Positions 38,123 to 48,124 of a stretch of 64,000 nucleotides of DNA are shown here, piece by piece. This DNA is from Lachancea mirantina (Eukaryota; Ascomycota; Saccharomycetes; Saccharomycetales; Saccharomycetaceae). The notes beneath the pieces are model-generated. The model was not told the DNA's origin and made no database searches. It saw only the letters and a list, made by a program, of their open reading frames with translations. Made by a program: the position numbers and the translations under genes. Where the stretch lies: NCBI GenBank assembly GCA_900074745.1, contig LT598466.1, positions 372,001 through 436,000 of the forward strand, written 5' to 3'. Each line of letters starts with the position of its first letter. Within the stretch, counting starts at the first letter, position 1.

Positions 38123-39661
38123 TCATTGATGAAGACGTTTTGATTTTTGGTTAGAATTTTGAGCGATCCTGATGCCCACCAGTGTTAAAACTGCGCTTAT
38201 CGCAAAGACTTGATCAAACCAAATATCTATTAGGATACTCGGTACTATGAACTTTTTCCCAAGAAGTTCGTTAAGCTTTTCTGAAATATCAAAAGGTAGG
38301 TTAGAACGGATCATTAGTATCGTAGCTGACACGTAAACGCCGGTCAATTCCGATATGACAAAATTTTTGATAATGGATACAGGCTTTTTTCTTCGTTGTT
38401 GTTCGTTGTTGTAAAGAGGAAGTGGGTCCGTACTGTCCGCGTCTCCAAGACTTCTGAGGGCTCCGATATTACCTTGCAAAGGAAGGACAGTGATGAGATA
38501 GGAAACAGTAGTTAACACTGTGGTAAAAGAACATGCAAAAAGTGACACCGAAAGAATCAAAGAAATCAGTTTGGTAAAAGAATCGAGCTCTTGTTGATAG
38601 TTAAGTTTCAGAAACAGAAAATCCAGGATTTTGGCTAAAGTGACTGCTAGTGGGTCACTGGGAGAATTGTTTTCCGCCGAAGTAAAACGCTCAAAATCCG
38701 CATCATTGGCATCATGGTGAACATGCTTGATTATAGCAGGTATCCGCCTGAAAAATACCGAGTATAGCTTGTAAATGCAGTAAAACAGGAAAATGATTTT
38801 AAAAATGCTTTTGAAGTTATCAATTACTTTGGATTTCAGTTTCGAAGACTTTTTCTCTTGATTTGATGCTTTTCTCCCAGAAGTAAAAACATCAGCAGAC
38901 GAGTTGAATTCAGCTCTAGCATGAGTTTTGTATTTTCTCCAAAATGAACTGATCGCATAAAATGGTGTTGATACAGATGCGACGCCCGACAGGAAGGCCA
39001 TGACACTGACACCAACTATCGACAATTTCGTCAAAAGATTCTGGGTATGCTTAAATGGGCCAAAATTCAATAAATTCAAGCTCAAAACCCACAGTATCAT
39101 GGCCGTGCTTGTCATTGCGACTATAGCGTCTCTGGAGTATCTATCGCCTAGAAATTTGCTTAGCACAGAAAGACATATCAAATAAGGTTGAGCAAAGATA
39201 AGACTTACCATTAGTCCGGCGGAAATACATGGCCATATGATCCCACTTGCAAAGGAATGCGATTCTTTAATGTCTGCGTTTTTGATTTGCAAAAGTGTCA
39301 TTTCGATGGCAATCAAATATAATCCAAAATTCAGTGAGAACAACGATCTAAGCGTTGCATTGAACTTCTTTGACTCAACAGCATATTCACTATGGAGTTT
39401 CTCCTGAAATCGAGTTTTTCTTCTGGACATGTCTCTGGCTTTCAAGCAATCTTGGTATTCAAAAAGGTCTCTATCGAAAAACCAATGCAAATTGTTCCAC
39501 AAGAATTGATAAGACCTGTTATAAGCAATGTAGAAGCTTGTCACCAATATCCCACATAGTAAAAGATCTTCCTTGTATATCATCTCTGCCCAGTATAGGT
39601 AAATTAGTTCAATAGCGAAGAGGAAGAATCCAAAAATGAAAGTTGGTCTGTTACAACACAT
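38123..39661 (-). CDS. YHR078W orthologue, GPHR-like multi-pass membrane protein
   Basis: A 512-residue protein with about eight hydrophobic helices. The segment KLSIVGVSVMAFLSGVASVS followed by TPFYAISSFWR resembles the ABA-GPCR/Golgi pH regulator (GPHR) family, and the order of helices fits. The S. cerevisiae orthologue YHR078W is of unknown function. A role as an ion channel or pH regulator is inference from the distant family only. A hydrophilic loop at about 75-105 and another at about 225-270 lie between helices. ATG 39661 is the first in frame, and its start codon lies only 15 bases from the divergent PEP7 start. The context (UTP4, PEP7) supports the identification. Confidence 0.85.
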   Translation of the reverse strand: MCCNRPTFIFGFFLFAIELIYLYWAEMIYKEDLLLCGILVTSFYIAYNRSYQFLWNNLHWFFDRDLFEYQDCLKARDMSRRKTRFQEKLHSEYAVESKKFNATLRSLFSLNFGLYLIAIEMTLLQIKNADIKESHSFASGIIWPCISAGLMVSLIFAQPYLICLSVLSKFLGDRYSRDAIVAMTSTAMILWVLSLNLLNFGPFKHTQNLLTKLSIVGVSVMAFLSGVASVSTPFYAISSFWRKYKTHARAEFNSSADVFTSGRKASNQEKKSSKLKSKVIDNFKSIFKIIFLFYCIYKLYSVFFRRIPAIIKHVHHDANDADFERFTSAENNSPSDPLAVTLAKILDFLFLKLNYQQELDSFTKLISLILSVSLFACSFTTVLTTVSYLITVLPLQGNIGALRSLGDADSTDPLPLYNNEQQRRKKPVSIIKNFVISELTGVYVSATILMIRSNLPFDISEKLNELLGKKFIVPSILIDIWFDQVFAISAVLTLVGIRIAQNSNQKSKRLHQ

Positions 39662-39676
39662 GAACTTTAGGAGTAA

Positions 39677-41248
39677 ATGGTTCTTTCCAATGGGTCAACA
39701 ACTTCAGGAGTCTCCCAAGCTGCTGGTTTGGACGATTCAGATGAGTACGCTTGCCCAATATGTGAAGAAGAGGTAAAAGGTCTTGTGAATTTGAATTCGC
39801 ATTTGGATGATGTTCATCAACTGGGGATGAAGAAAGCCGAAGACAGAGAAGGAAGGCCTAGTAAATTACCCAACGGGACCAAGAAACATGCTAAAATTGA
39901 TAGACACCTTCGTCGACAGATCGATATGAAGAAGGATCATTGGATAAGACCGATTAAGGGTTCGAGCAGATGTGAATTCTGTCATCAGATTTTGAATCAA
40001 GAAAATGGGATTATCAACTGTCGAAAATGTGGGCTGCTGTTCTGCAGAGCACATTGTAAACAGCCTGTGAAACTTGACCGAATGGCCCATTACGATCCTA
40101 TTCGTGGGGAACCATGTAAATGCTGTCTCAAGTGCCTCGAAAACCGGCCCGGTTACAATGAATTTGGGTTTATCCGTGACAGAACAGCTGTCTTTTCGAA
40201 GGCCAGGAAGTCTAATAATGAGGATCGAGATTTGCGTGAGTTACAACTGGAACATAGGTTTATTAGACTGGTTAATGGTATCGTTTATGTTTATCGAGTC
40301 TTTGAAGGAACTTTCATGGCTTCTTTACGCATCAGTGCGGAAATTAGCAAGTTGGAAAAAAGCATAGTGCCGTGGGAACGTGATGAATTTGCAATTCGAT
40401 GTTACATTTGCGAAACTGCTTTCGCGATCACAGTTCGCAAACATCATTGCAGGCTTTGCGGGAAAGTTGTGTGCGATAACGAAATCAACAATTGCTCGAA
40501 CCTGCTGCCGCTCAAAAATTTGATCAATGCCGCTGCGGACTTGCCTCTGAAAATAACCGCACAAACAGGTGCAGATGTTCTAGATATCGAGATAAGGATT
40601 TGTGCTGTGTGCCTACAGTCATTGTTTAAGAAACGGAAATTCCTGAAAGAGCGAGTAACCCCGCTTTCTGCTTTACTTCAAAAGTATGAAAGTCTTCATG
40701 ATATTTCTAGGGTCATTATGGGTATTTTACCGAATGTTGAGAGGGTGCTCGATCGCGCAGGCGGCATTGATGCGACCCCAGACGAAATTTCTCAACTTTC
40801 CAAGTTGCGGCGAAAGTTGCTAGACTCCTTTTCAATGTACGACTTCATGACAAAACAAATACTTCAAATGCAAGCTTCTAATGCCTCTGAAGCCAGAATA
40901 ATAGCCTCTATCAAGTTAAGTTCTGCCACTTTCATTCAAGATAAAATGCTTCCATTGAAAAGCATTTCTTCTGTTATATCTTCCAAGCTGAACACACAAG
41001 AACGTACCTCACCACAAGCCTCAGAGCAGCTCAAATTTGACAATGATCTTACCATAAAGGAAGTTAAGTCCTGTCGAACGCAGTTGATGGTTTTAAAAGA
41101 GCAGAGATTCCTAGTTCAAGAAATGATAGAGGACGCTACAAAGCGGCGCAAGCTTGACGAAGCTTCTACCCTTACGAGCAATGTCAATGAGATCGACGTC
41201 CAAATTGAGGAATTGACCAAGAAACTGGGTCAACAAGGCTTCAAATGA
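39677..41248 (+). CDS. PEP7: Pep7/Vac1, FYVE-domain endosomal tethering factor
   Basis: Pep7 (Vac1; rabenosyn-like) binds PI3P and Vps21 and works with Vps45 and Pep12 in Golgi-to-endosome vesicle fusion. The 523-residue product has an N-terminal C2H2 finger (CPICEEEVKGLVNLNSHLDD, residues ~26-48). A cysteine-rich FYVE-related domain lies at about 98-155 (CEFCHQILNQENGIINCRKC). A classical FYVE finger at about 235-315 contains the basic motif RKHHCRLCGKVVC. C-terminal coiled coils include QMIEDATKRRKLDE-like sequence. Length is close to S. cerevisiae (515). It shares a 15-base divergent intergenic with the YHR078W orthologue. S. cerevisiae YDR323C. Confidence 0.94.
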   Translation: MVLSNGSTTSGVSQAAGLDDSDEYACPICEEEVKGLVNLNSHLDDVHQLGMKKAEDREGRPSKLPNGTKKHAKIDRHLRRQIDMKKDHWIRPIKGSSRCEFCHQILNQENGIINCRKCGLLFCRAHCKQPVKLDRMAHYDPIRGEPCKCCLKCLENRPGYNEFGFIRDRTAVFSKARKSNNEDRDLRELQLEHRFIRLVNGIVYVYRVFEGTFMASLRISAEISKLEKSIVPWERDEFAIRCYICETAFAITVRKHHCRLCGKVVCDNEINNCSNLLPLKNLINAAADLPLKITAQTGADVLDIEIRICAVCLQSLFKKRKFLKERVTPLSALLQKYESLHDISRVIMGILPNVERVLDRAGGIDATPDEISQLSKLRRKLLDSFSMYDFMTKQILQMQASNASEARIIASIKLSSATFIQDKMLPLKSISSVISSKLNTQERTSPQASEQLKFDNDLTIKEVKSCRTQLMVLKEQRFLVQEMIEDATKRRKLDEASTLTSNVNEIDVQIEELTKKLGQQGFK

Positions 41249-41400
41249 CACTCTCAATGGAGCAAGACGGGTTCAGATGGATTTGTCATTCTGAACGTAA
41301 ATCGAGTTGGTTGAAAAGATTACCTGTGCGTTACCGTCGAAATCAATCAGATGCCTAGAAGTTGCCAAAAGGAAGCTTAGGTTTTTGACACCGTTTAAGC

Positions 41401-44400
41401 ATGGATGTATGTTAAGGAGCAGATGTTCGAGATGAGCTCCCATGGTTTAAAAGCCCGGAAAACTCGGTCAAAAGTTCTTCAGGACTAACAGGAAGTACGC
41501 ACAGAATGAACGACGCAGGGAACTTTACAACTTAAACGTCAAAGCATGGAATGGTGAGCCAATATTTTCCTCGGACGGCAAGAAATTGGACTCCAGTATC
41601 AAGAAAAACACTGGATTCATAAAAAAACTGAAGTTAGGTATCGCTAAAGACAGCAAAACGGGTTTATTAAAGGACATTCAAGAGATCTCTTTAGAGAAAT
41701 ACTTACCAGAAATCGTCGTAACGGCCCATGAGGGACTTACCAAAGTGTCTGGTAAGAACGAGGACATAGATGCGGCCGTGGAAATCATAAGCGCACTTCA
41801 TCAGCGGTTTAGTCAAAGGTTTTCGCCCGCATTGCTTGAGCTTTTTTTGCACAATTTCTCTAATCAGGAACTAGAAACAGAAACCGAAAAAGAAGAAGCT
41901 GCACGTGTTGTCAAGGGGAAAGTATGCGTGCGTCTATTAACCGAACTGCATCTCGTTGGCGTTTTCCGTTGTTTAGAATACACTTCTAAGGAAAACTTGC
42001 CGACTTTTATATCTAGAAGACTCGGAAAGAAAGAACCTCTAGTCTTTACCGTTTTGAGAGAGGTTTTGAATTTTAAATTTAAAGATGGTTACTCTACCAC
42101 TATTGCGACCAATTTCGTAAAACGATTTTCTGATGTTATCCTGTTTGATGCCTCAAGTGATCCTGAGCCGTTCAAAGATGAAGACATGAACAAAATGGTT
42201 TACAGGCTTCTCAAAGTGTTCAGCGAAGCAGTCAACGTGCGAGCCGCTGAGTTGAATCAGACCTTGAACAAGCTAATCAAAGAACATAGAAAGGCGCAGA
42301 TTCGTACTGGTAAGACGACGGACGAGTTTTCGGAAAAGGCAAGTGGGCTGGAACCAGTTTTGCAAAGATTTGAAAACGCTGCTTTGATTTTATCCAAGAC
42401 GTTTGGTCTGGATATGCCAACCCTTGATAAATTATTAACTGGAGAGCAGGAAGAAAATATCCCGATTATAACAAATCAAATCAAAATCGCTTCAGACCGG
42501 CTTTGGGAAAATGAAGCCACCAAAAAATTTTACGAGGTTCTACCAAATCTCGAAATGGCAAGTCAAGAGAGTGAAGGCGATGTGGCAGACGCTAAGACGG
42601 ACTCAGTGAATGAGTTTTTTACGAAGCTCGAGCAGGCGGAAACCAAAGAAGCAATTGACGAACTGTCATTGTTATATTGGACTAACAATCTAGATAATAA
42701 AGCCACTAGAAAACGGCTTTTGAAGTTCTTCATTGAGTCACCGGACTGGAGTAAGATAAGACTCTATGCTCGGTTCATTGCCACTAATGCAGCTCCCTTG
42801 GCGGAAATTAAAGAAGAGCTTATACAGCATCTCGACAGCGGCTTTAGAAATCAACTCCATTCAAACAAGATAAATGTTAAAAACATCATTTATTTTTCTG
42901 AAATGGTCAAGTTCTCTCAAATACCACCGTTTATGGTTTTCCACAAGATAAGGGCACTAATTTTAAATATCAACACGCCCAACAACATCGAAATTTTAAC
43001 AATTTTATTTGAGAACTTCGGAAAGTTTTTGATCAACCACCCGATGTACAAGGAACAAATGGAGAAAATGGTAGAACTCCTTCAGCAAAAGAAGAAAGAT
43101 CATGGTCTTTCCGTCAGTAACAAATGCGCTATTGATAACTTGGTCGTCTTAATTTATCCACCGTCTTTGAGTAAGCTTAACTCGCAAACCAAAACTCTAT
43201 CCGCCGAGCAGCAGTTTTACCGCGTCCTTTTGCGTAGAGAACTCAACAATTTCCAGCCGGAGAAAGTTACCAAACTAGTCAGGAAAGCTGACTGGAGCAA
43301 CAAGGAAGTTTACCATACGTTATTTGCCATATTTATCAAGCCTGAAAAAGTCAGTTTTCAGTCTATGGACAATTTAGCGAAGGTTACTGGTGGAATATAT
43401 CCTTATCACAGGAATTTTGTCATAAAAGTTATTGACGCCATACTCGAGAATGTTCTAAGGGGACTGGAAATCAACGATTTTAGCATGAATATGAAAAGAA
43501 TTGCTCACGTCAAGTACCTTGTTCTTCTCTACAATCACGACCTTATAAGGTTTGAAGTCATTTTGGACACAATGTTCAGAATATTGAAATACGGGTACCC
43601 CAAAGGAAGCCCAAATTTGGGATTCTTGAATGAATACGATTTGCCAGACAACTATTTCAGAATTCAGTTGGTCACTACGATGCTATTATCCATTGAAAAG
43701 AACACTCCCAATCTTAAGAAAAAAATGCATCTTCTGATGAGATTTTTGGAATACTACTCTTTTGTCAAAGACCATCCTCTCCCTAAAGAAACTCAATTCA
43801 GATTAGAAGATGCCTTTTCCAAAATGGCCCCACCATCGGCTTTCGTAAGGAGTTCAACAATAACCGAGAGCTCCAAAATGTTGCAGGATCTGCTTAAAAA
43901 TTTGGGGGTAGTTGGGATGGAACTAGTTGCAAACGCAGATGACGATGATGCAGACGACTCGGACGCGGCTATAGGGGACGATGACGATGCTGCATCAAAT
44001 GGCAAGGATAGTTCTAATGACGATTTGTCGGATAGTGAGCAAGAAGAGGAACAAGACAAGAACAATGGCGCTTTATCAGAAGATCTAAGCGACGAGGATA
44101 GTACTAGCAGCTCGTCAGAAGATGAAGACGATTTTACAAAGGTTGATGACTATTTGGAGAAGTGGCGTGCAAAAGAGGAATACGAGGCTCACCTACGTTC
44201 AGAAGAAGACCGAAAAGCCGAAGAAGACTTCGATCGACAATTCAAATTGCTAATGCAAGAATCCATGGAGAGTCGTAAAAACGAAAAAATATCGGGGGGT
44301 AGTATTCCTATGGTTTCGTCAGGGAATAATATTGGAGCAATGGACTCGGGTGTGGTACAAACAGCCATTTCGGCAAACGAAGACAAATCCCACAAAGTGT

Positions 44401-44561
44401 CATTCACCTTTTTAAGCAAATCGGGCAAGAAAACGCAGGCTAAAAAATTAGCTCTACCGGGTCATGTCAAATTTGTAGCAGATGTTTTAGAACAGGGAGA
44501 AAAACTAAAGGCAGAAAGGCAAAAGATTAAAAATATTGTTTTGAGTCAGAAATTTGACTAA
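41401..44561 (+). CDS. NMD2: Nmd2/Upf2, nonsense-mediated decay factor (one intron)
   Basis: Nmd2 (Upf2) bridges Upf1 and Upf3 in nonsense-mediated mRNA decay in the cytoplasm. The coding sequence is 41401-41406 joined to 41505-44561, giving about 1020 residues. The first exon is ATG GAT, followed directly by a 5' splice site GTATGT. After splicing the protein reads MDNERRRELYNLNVKAWNGE, which aligns with S. cerevisiae MDDGRKKELHDLNTRAWNGE. S. cerevisiae NMD2 has an intron in the same place. Three MIF4G domains follow (SSIKKNTGFIKKLKLG, NINVKNIIYFSEMVKF-like INVKNIIYFSEMVKF, LPDNYFRIQLVTTMLLS). Then come a long acidic run (about 775-845) and the Upf1-binding C-terminus KSGKKTQAKKLALPGHVKFV. 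S. cerevisiae YHR077C. Confidence 0.95.
41407..41504 (+). other. Spliceosomal intron of NMD2
   Basis: 98 bases: 5' site GTATGT at 41407-41412, branch point GACTAAC at 41483-41489 (one change from TACTAAC), 3' site CACAG ending at 41504. The branch A to AG spacing is about 15 bases. The join is phase 0 after codon 2 and restores the conserved N-terminus. The only ATG that gives the family N-terminus is the one in the two-codon first exon. Confidence 0.9.
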
Positions 44562-44690
44562 ATCGTCCGGCTGCCAGCGTACTAATGCTATCGTCTTTAA
44601 TGAAAATTTTAGCGTTTACTAGTTAATTCATTTGTACATAAATTTCAATGCATTTTCGTAAAGTGTAGATGACTAGTCCAAAATCAGAGA

Positions 44691-45719
44691 TCACTTTACT
44701 TTAATTACCACCATCGTGATGTCATCTTCTTTGCCTCCCAGGTAGCGTTTGCCCGTGAGCTTCGAGAGCTCCTGGGAAAACACACTTGGGAATTGAGGGT
44801 CTTTGCTCAACTTGGCAACTTGTGCAACAATTTCGTCGCAAACAGTTTGTAAATTCGAAGTACGAGTATGATCTTTCAAAAAAAGTTCCATGTCCCCCGT
44901 AGCAATATTGTCAGTAACCCCATCAGTGGCCAGCACTACTATATCCTCATGCTGTAGCTGGAAATTGTATTCATCTGCATCTGTGGGCTTATTTTGAATA
45001 TACGAACCACCCTTTCGAGCCGCTTCTTTCACCATATGATCTGGTATGATGGCCAGCTGGTACGGAGCATTGAAACCAACCGTCTGATATCTAGTTTGGA
45101 AAACCAGCTTGGCATTACGAAAAACACCACACCAGGAATCACCTAAATTTGCAACTGAGAGTTTCCCGTCGCGGGATAATTTGGCTACCAGAGCCGTTGT
45201 TCCCCCAACTTTCACAATTCCAGCTTGTTTAACATGCGAAAACGCAGCGTCAAGAAGTGTCTGAGGATCAAAACTTTTGTGTTGGGCCAATTCACGCATA
45301 GTACCACATAATTCTCTACTGATCGCACTGGAATCGTAACCATGTTCTGCCCAGCCACCTACACCATCTGCAACACCCGCGTAAAGCTCATGGCCACGAT
45401 TCATGGTCATAAAGAAATTGTCCTCGCCAGTAGGAGAGGATTTGTCCAGTTTAGCATAAATCGCATCTGATCTGTCTTTTGGCTGGCAAGCAACAACGGC
45501 TTTGAAGCTAAAATCGGGCCCATTTGCTCCTATACCTTGGTGAGACCCACTGCTACCACTTCCACCGCTAAAAAAGCTTCTCACGCCCCATTTCCCACAC
45601 TTGTACGCGTCTTGACACGTTAGTACAATTCCGATCATAACTATTCCCATTCCCGACCAAAACATACGGTAAGATGCTCGTTGGAAAGCTGAACCTCCTC
45701 TCCCAAAACTGATAAACAT
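44691..45719 (-). CDS. PTC7: Ptc7, PP2C-type phosphatase with retainable intron
   Basis: Ptc7 is a type 2C Ser/Thr phosphatase. In S. cerevisiae the spliced form goes to mitochondria, where it acts on coenzyme Q biosynthesis, and the unspliced form, whose intron encodes a membrane helix, goes to the nuclear envelope. The unspliced frame here encodes 342 residues. The PP2C motifs are GVADGVGGWAEHG, NLGDSWCGVF, VLATDGVTDNI and GGKEDDITMVV. Residues 19-35 (MFWSGMGIVMIGIVLTC) are a membrane helix lying between GTATGT (45667-45662) and just past a perfect TACTAAC (45625-45619). In-frame removal would leave a 323-residue form without the helix. It diverges from TIM11. S. cerevisiae YHR076W. Confidence 0.94.
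   Translation of the reverse strand: MFISFGRGGSAFQRASYRMFWSGMGIVMIGIVLTCQDAYKCGKWGVRSFFSGGSGSSGSHQGIGANGPDFSFKAVVACQPKDRSDAIYAKLDKSSPTGEDNFFMTMNRGHELYAGVADGVGGWAEHGYDSSAISRELCGTMRELAQHKSFDPQTLLDAAFSHVKQAGIVKVGGTTALVAKLSRDGKLSVANLGDSWCGVFRNAKLVFQTRYQTVGFNAPYQLAIIPDHMVKEAARKGGSYIQNKPTDADEYNFQLQHEDIVVLATDGVTDNIATGDMELFLKDHTRTSNLQTVCDEIVAQVAKLSKDPQFPSVFSQELSKLTGKRYLGGKEDDITMVVIKVK
45611..45667 (-). other. Candidate in-frame, retainable intron of PTC7
   Basis: On the minus strand GTATGT starts at 45667, TACTAAC spans 45625-45619 and the nearest in-frame acceptor is AAG ending at 45611. This gives a 57-base (19-codon) intron with no stop inside. The weak points are the AAG acceptor and a branch-to-AG distance of only about 9 bases. 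The later AGs tested (45600, 45580, 45577, 45568) would shift the frame. Both splice forms would be translatable, as in S. cerevisiae PTC7. Confidence 0.65.
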
Positions 45720-45810
45720 ATCTGAGTTTCAGAAAGGTAAACCTGATTTCTATTGAGGGTAAACGTTCAGATTCAAGTTTGTAGCGTTTTTCAAGATCCA
45801 TTCTTAAATA

Positions 45811-45818
45811 TGATTGGT
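45811..45818. promoter_or_regulatory. HAP2/3/4/5-type box upstream of TIM11
   Basis: TGATTGGT, the reverse complement of ACCAATCA, matches the ACCAATNA site of the Hap2/3/4/5 activator of respiratory genes. It lies about 130 bases upstream of the TIM11 start and about 90 from the PTC7 start, so it may serve either. Confidence 0.55.
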
Positions 45819-45947
45819 TCATGAATCCAGATTTCATGAAAAATTTTAGGTAACGAATTTCAAGAAACTTGGTAAACTCATGGTAACACCATATAAACGT
45901 CGATATAAGGCTAAATTGACCCTTCCATATACTTGAATCAGGTTCAA

Positions 45948-46229
45948 ATGTCTACGATAAACGTTTTGAGATATACTGCCGTCGCTCTAGGAGCTCTTGT
46001 GGGTTTCAAGACAGATTTCTCGTTGAAATCTGAGGCTTCTAGAAAACAGGAGGAAAACAAATACCAGACGGAATTGAAGCTAATCGAAAAGGCTAAGGCT
46101 GAGTATGCCTTGTTGCAAGTTCCACAGCAAACGAAAGCGCCAATTTCTGAGAAAAAATTGGACCTAGAAGACCCAAATTTGGATTACGGCGCTGTGATTT
46201 TGACAGCTGTTGAAGGCTTGAAGCAGTAA
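45948..46229 (+). CDS. TIM11: ATP synthase subunit e (Tim11/Atp21)
   Basis: Subunit e is a small inner-membrane protein of the mitochondrial F1Fo ATP synthase that supports dimer formation and cristae shape. The 93-residue product starts MSTINVLRYTAVALGALVGF. The single membrane helix near the N-terminus carries the dimerisation motif GxxxG (GALVG, residues ~15-19) and is followed by a coiled-coil region and the conserved end LEDPNLDYGAVILTAVEGLK. The track of open sequence starts five codons earlier without an ATG, so 45948 is the start. Length equals the S. cerevisiae protein within a few residues. It converges with MRPL35. S. cerevisiae YDR322C-A. Confidence 0.93.
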   Translation: MSTINVLRYTAVALGALVGFKTDFSLKSEASRKQEENKYQTELKLIEKAKAEYALLQVPQQTKAPISEKKLDLEDPNLDYGAVILTAVEGLKQ

Positions 46230-46461
46230 ATTGGTGATAGGGACATTGAGAGCTAAGGAAAACAAGATAATACACACCGTCAAATTGTGGTAGATTTGTA
46301 GATATTCATGATTGTAAGCAAATTTTGACCTCGAACGTGGGGCCAGTTTTTGGCCAAATACATACATTTTACTTTAATATTAGCAGAAAGAGTGGATTAC
46401 TGAGAAGCGATATTTCTTTTGGAATTCAATGCAGATATGTACATGTATTTGGAAGGGCAGT

Positions 46462-47541
46462 TTACAAGTGCGATGGTCTACGAACCCTGTGGAAAACGCG
46501 GCCCGGAGGTAAAGCGTATTTCTCACGAACCGCAGGAACGTTGGAATCCCATTGACTGCGCCATATGTGGGCTCCCACGGGCAAAAGTCCGTTGCGACGC
46601 GAGAACTCCCGGATATTAAAGCCAATTCGCTGTAAAGGTTCTTTGAACTCTAGCGCACCTTGTTGACGGAAAACCCAAACCGCGAAACGCTGTACGCCTG
46701 CATTTTTCTCGGGCACCGGCGCAAGATATTCTGCAAGCAGCGAGTTGCTGTCGAACTTGCGAGAATCTACCACATTGTCGTTATAGGAAATTTTGACATT
46801 AGCAACTCCGTAATGCAGCACCGTGTGGAAAGAATCTGACGTAAGGTCCGGCTCGTCAGGGTTCACGACAAGCACAGTATACAGCTGAGAATTTGGATCA
46901 ACCTGATCAAATTCTTGGATTTTGATCACAGGTGGTAGCCAAGTGACGTTTGAAGACAGCAATTCTCCCGGCTCAATCCATTTATTGACACCCGTAGAAA
47001 ATGGGAAACGTACACTTATTTCTGCTCGAGGCTCGAGAGTCGGCAATGTGTCTGGAATGACTGCCAGAGTTTCCAGACGCTGCATGAGCAACATCTGGCC
47101 ATAGGATTCCCAATGACGACGTCCCAAATGACGGTAGACGGGTTGTTCATAATCGATAAGTCGTGGATTGTTCTCGCGCTTATCACTAAATTCAAAGTTG
47201 TACATCACTTCTGGATTGTTCAATTCCGCGTCAGTAGCCAATTTCTCACGTTGTTCCGCATCGGTCTCCTGCGCAAGCTGTTCATACTTTTTCGCGGCTC
47301 TGGACTCCATAAATTCGTAACAAGTCTTAAAAACCTGATCGATCTTCTCAGGAGACCGATATTTCACTCGATTAAACCTTCTCTTGATCGATGGCGGTCC
47401 ACTGCCTGGTGTACCTTGCAAAACGCATCTTTTCACCGCGGGTGATAATATCGATAAAGACTCTGGTCTTTGGCCGAAATCTGACCAGATTTTCGTCGTG
47501 TTCTTTGAAATTCTACCAGTATGCAAAGTTCGCCTTAACAT
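46462..47541 (-). CDS. MRPL35: Mrpl35 (mL38), mitochondrial large ribosomal subunit protein
   Basis: Mrpl35 is the mL38 protein of the mitochondrial large ribosomal subunit and has a PEBP-like fold. The 359-residue product starts with a basic presequence ([20 protein letters not shown]). It has the PEBP-type core with [20 protein letters not shown] and [16 protein letters not shown], and a family-typical ending [15 protein letters not shown]. The in-frame TTG at 47550 was rejected for ATG 47541. It is the last gene of the YHR/YDR interleaved block; the next gene to the right belongs to another S. cerevisiae neighbourhood. S. cerevisiae YDR322W. Confidence 0.93.
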   Translation of the reverse strand: MLRRTLHTGRISKNTTKIWSDFGQRPESLSILSPAVKRCVLQGTPGSGPPSIKRRFNRVKYRSPEKIDQVFKTCYEFMESRAAKKYEQLAQETDAEQREKLATDAELNNPEVMYNFEFSDKRENNPRLIDYEQPVYRHLGRRHWESYGQMLLMQRLETLAVIPDTLPTLEPRAEISVRFPFSTGVNKWIEPGELLSSNVTWLPPVIKIQEFDQVDPNSQLYTVLVVNPDEPDLTSDSFHTVLHYGVANVKISYNDNVVDSRKFDSNSLLAEYLAPVPEKNAGVQRFAVWVFRQQGALEFKEPLQRIGFNIREFSRRNGLLPVGAHIWRSQWDSNVPAVREKYALPPGRVFHRVRRPSHL

Positions 47542-48124
47542 ATTGACCAATTGTCCCAGGGGATAGTCACAATTTAGGTTTACAGGTTGTTCAATTCTTG
47601 GTAGCTCTTGAATATATCGAATCCTGGAAAATTTTTTAATAATTCCAAACGATCACGTGCTATGCTTCCTGATGTTCGCTATTCAACGTCCAAGACGTAC
47701 TTATACTGAGATATAGATGAGTTGAAAAGCTATCACCAGCTGGTTTCGCCTTTTATTGGTGGTATTTTCTGCATTCAATAAACGGCCTCGGAGGGAAACC
47801 CGTGAAACCCTCTTGAACGAGCCCAAAATTATTGAAAAAAAGATCTCATACGGGAGTTTTGAGTTTTAATCAAGAAAAAACAGGAAAAGTTGGTCGACAC
47901 TAGATTGGAAAGCCGCCGAAGGTCTTTGTGTAGTTGGTAGAAGATAGGCGGGTTTAACTTATAATGGAATGGCATTATGGTAAAACCCAGCAAGATGATG
48001 TCATTTTCGTGTGGTCTTCAATCCAACGACAATGATTAGAAGTGCCGTTATGGTATGCACTAATGAAGTTCATAGAAGTTTTAACATCGACATGTCTTCG
48101 TGAAGTAAAGTGTTCACCAAATCA
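47542..48124. other. Intergenic region at a synteny breakpoint (MRPL35-DFG5)
   Basis: About 580 bases upstream of MRPL35 and downstream of DFG5. It contains an E-box at 47653-47658 within TCACGTGCTATG, a 12-base string that recurs at about 53439-53450, and a TTATTGGT HAP-like box at 47753-47760. To the left, genes follow the YHR/YDR order; to the right, YMR236-238. No gene is seen. Confidence 0.5.
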
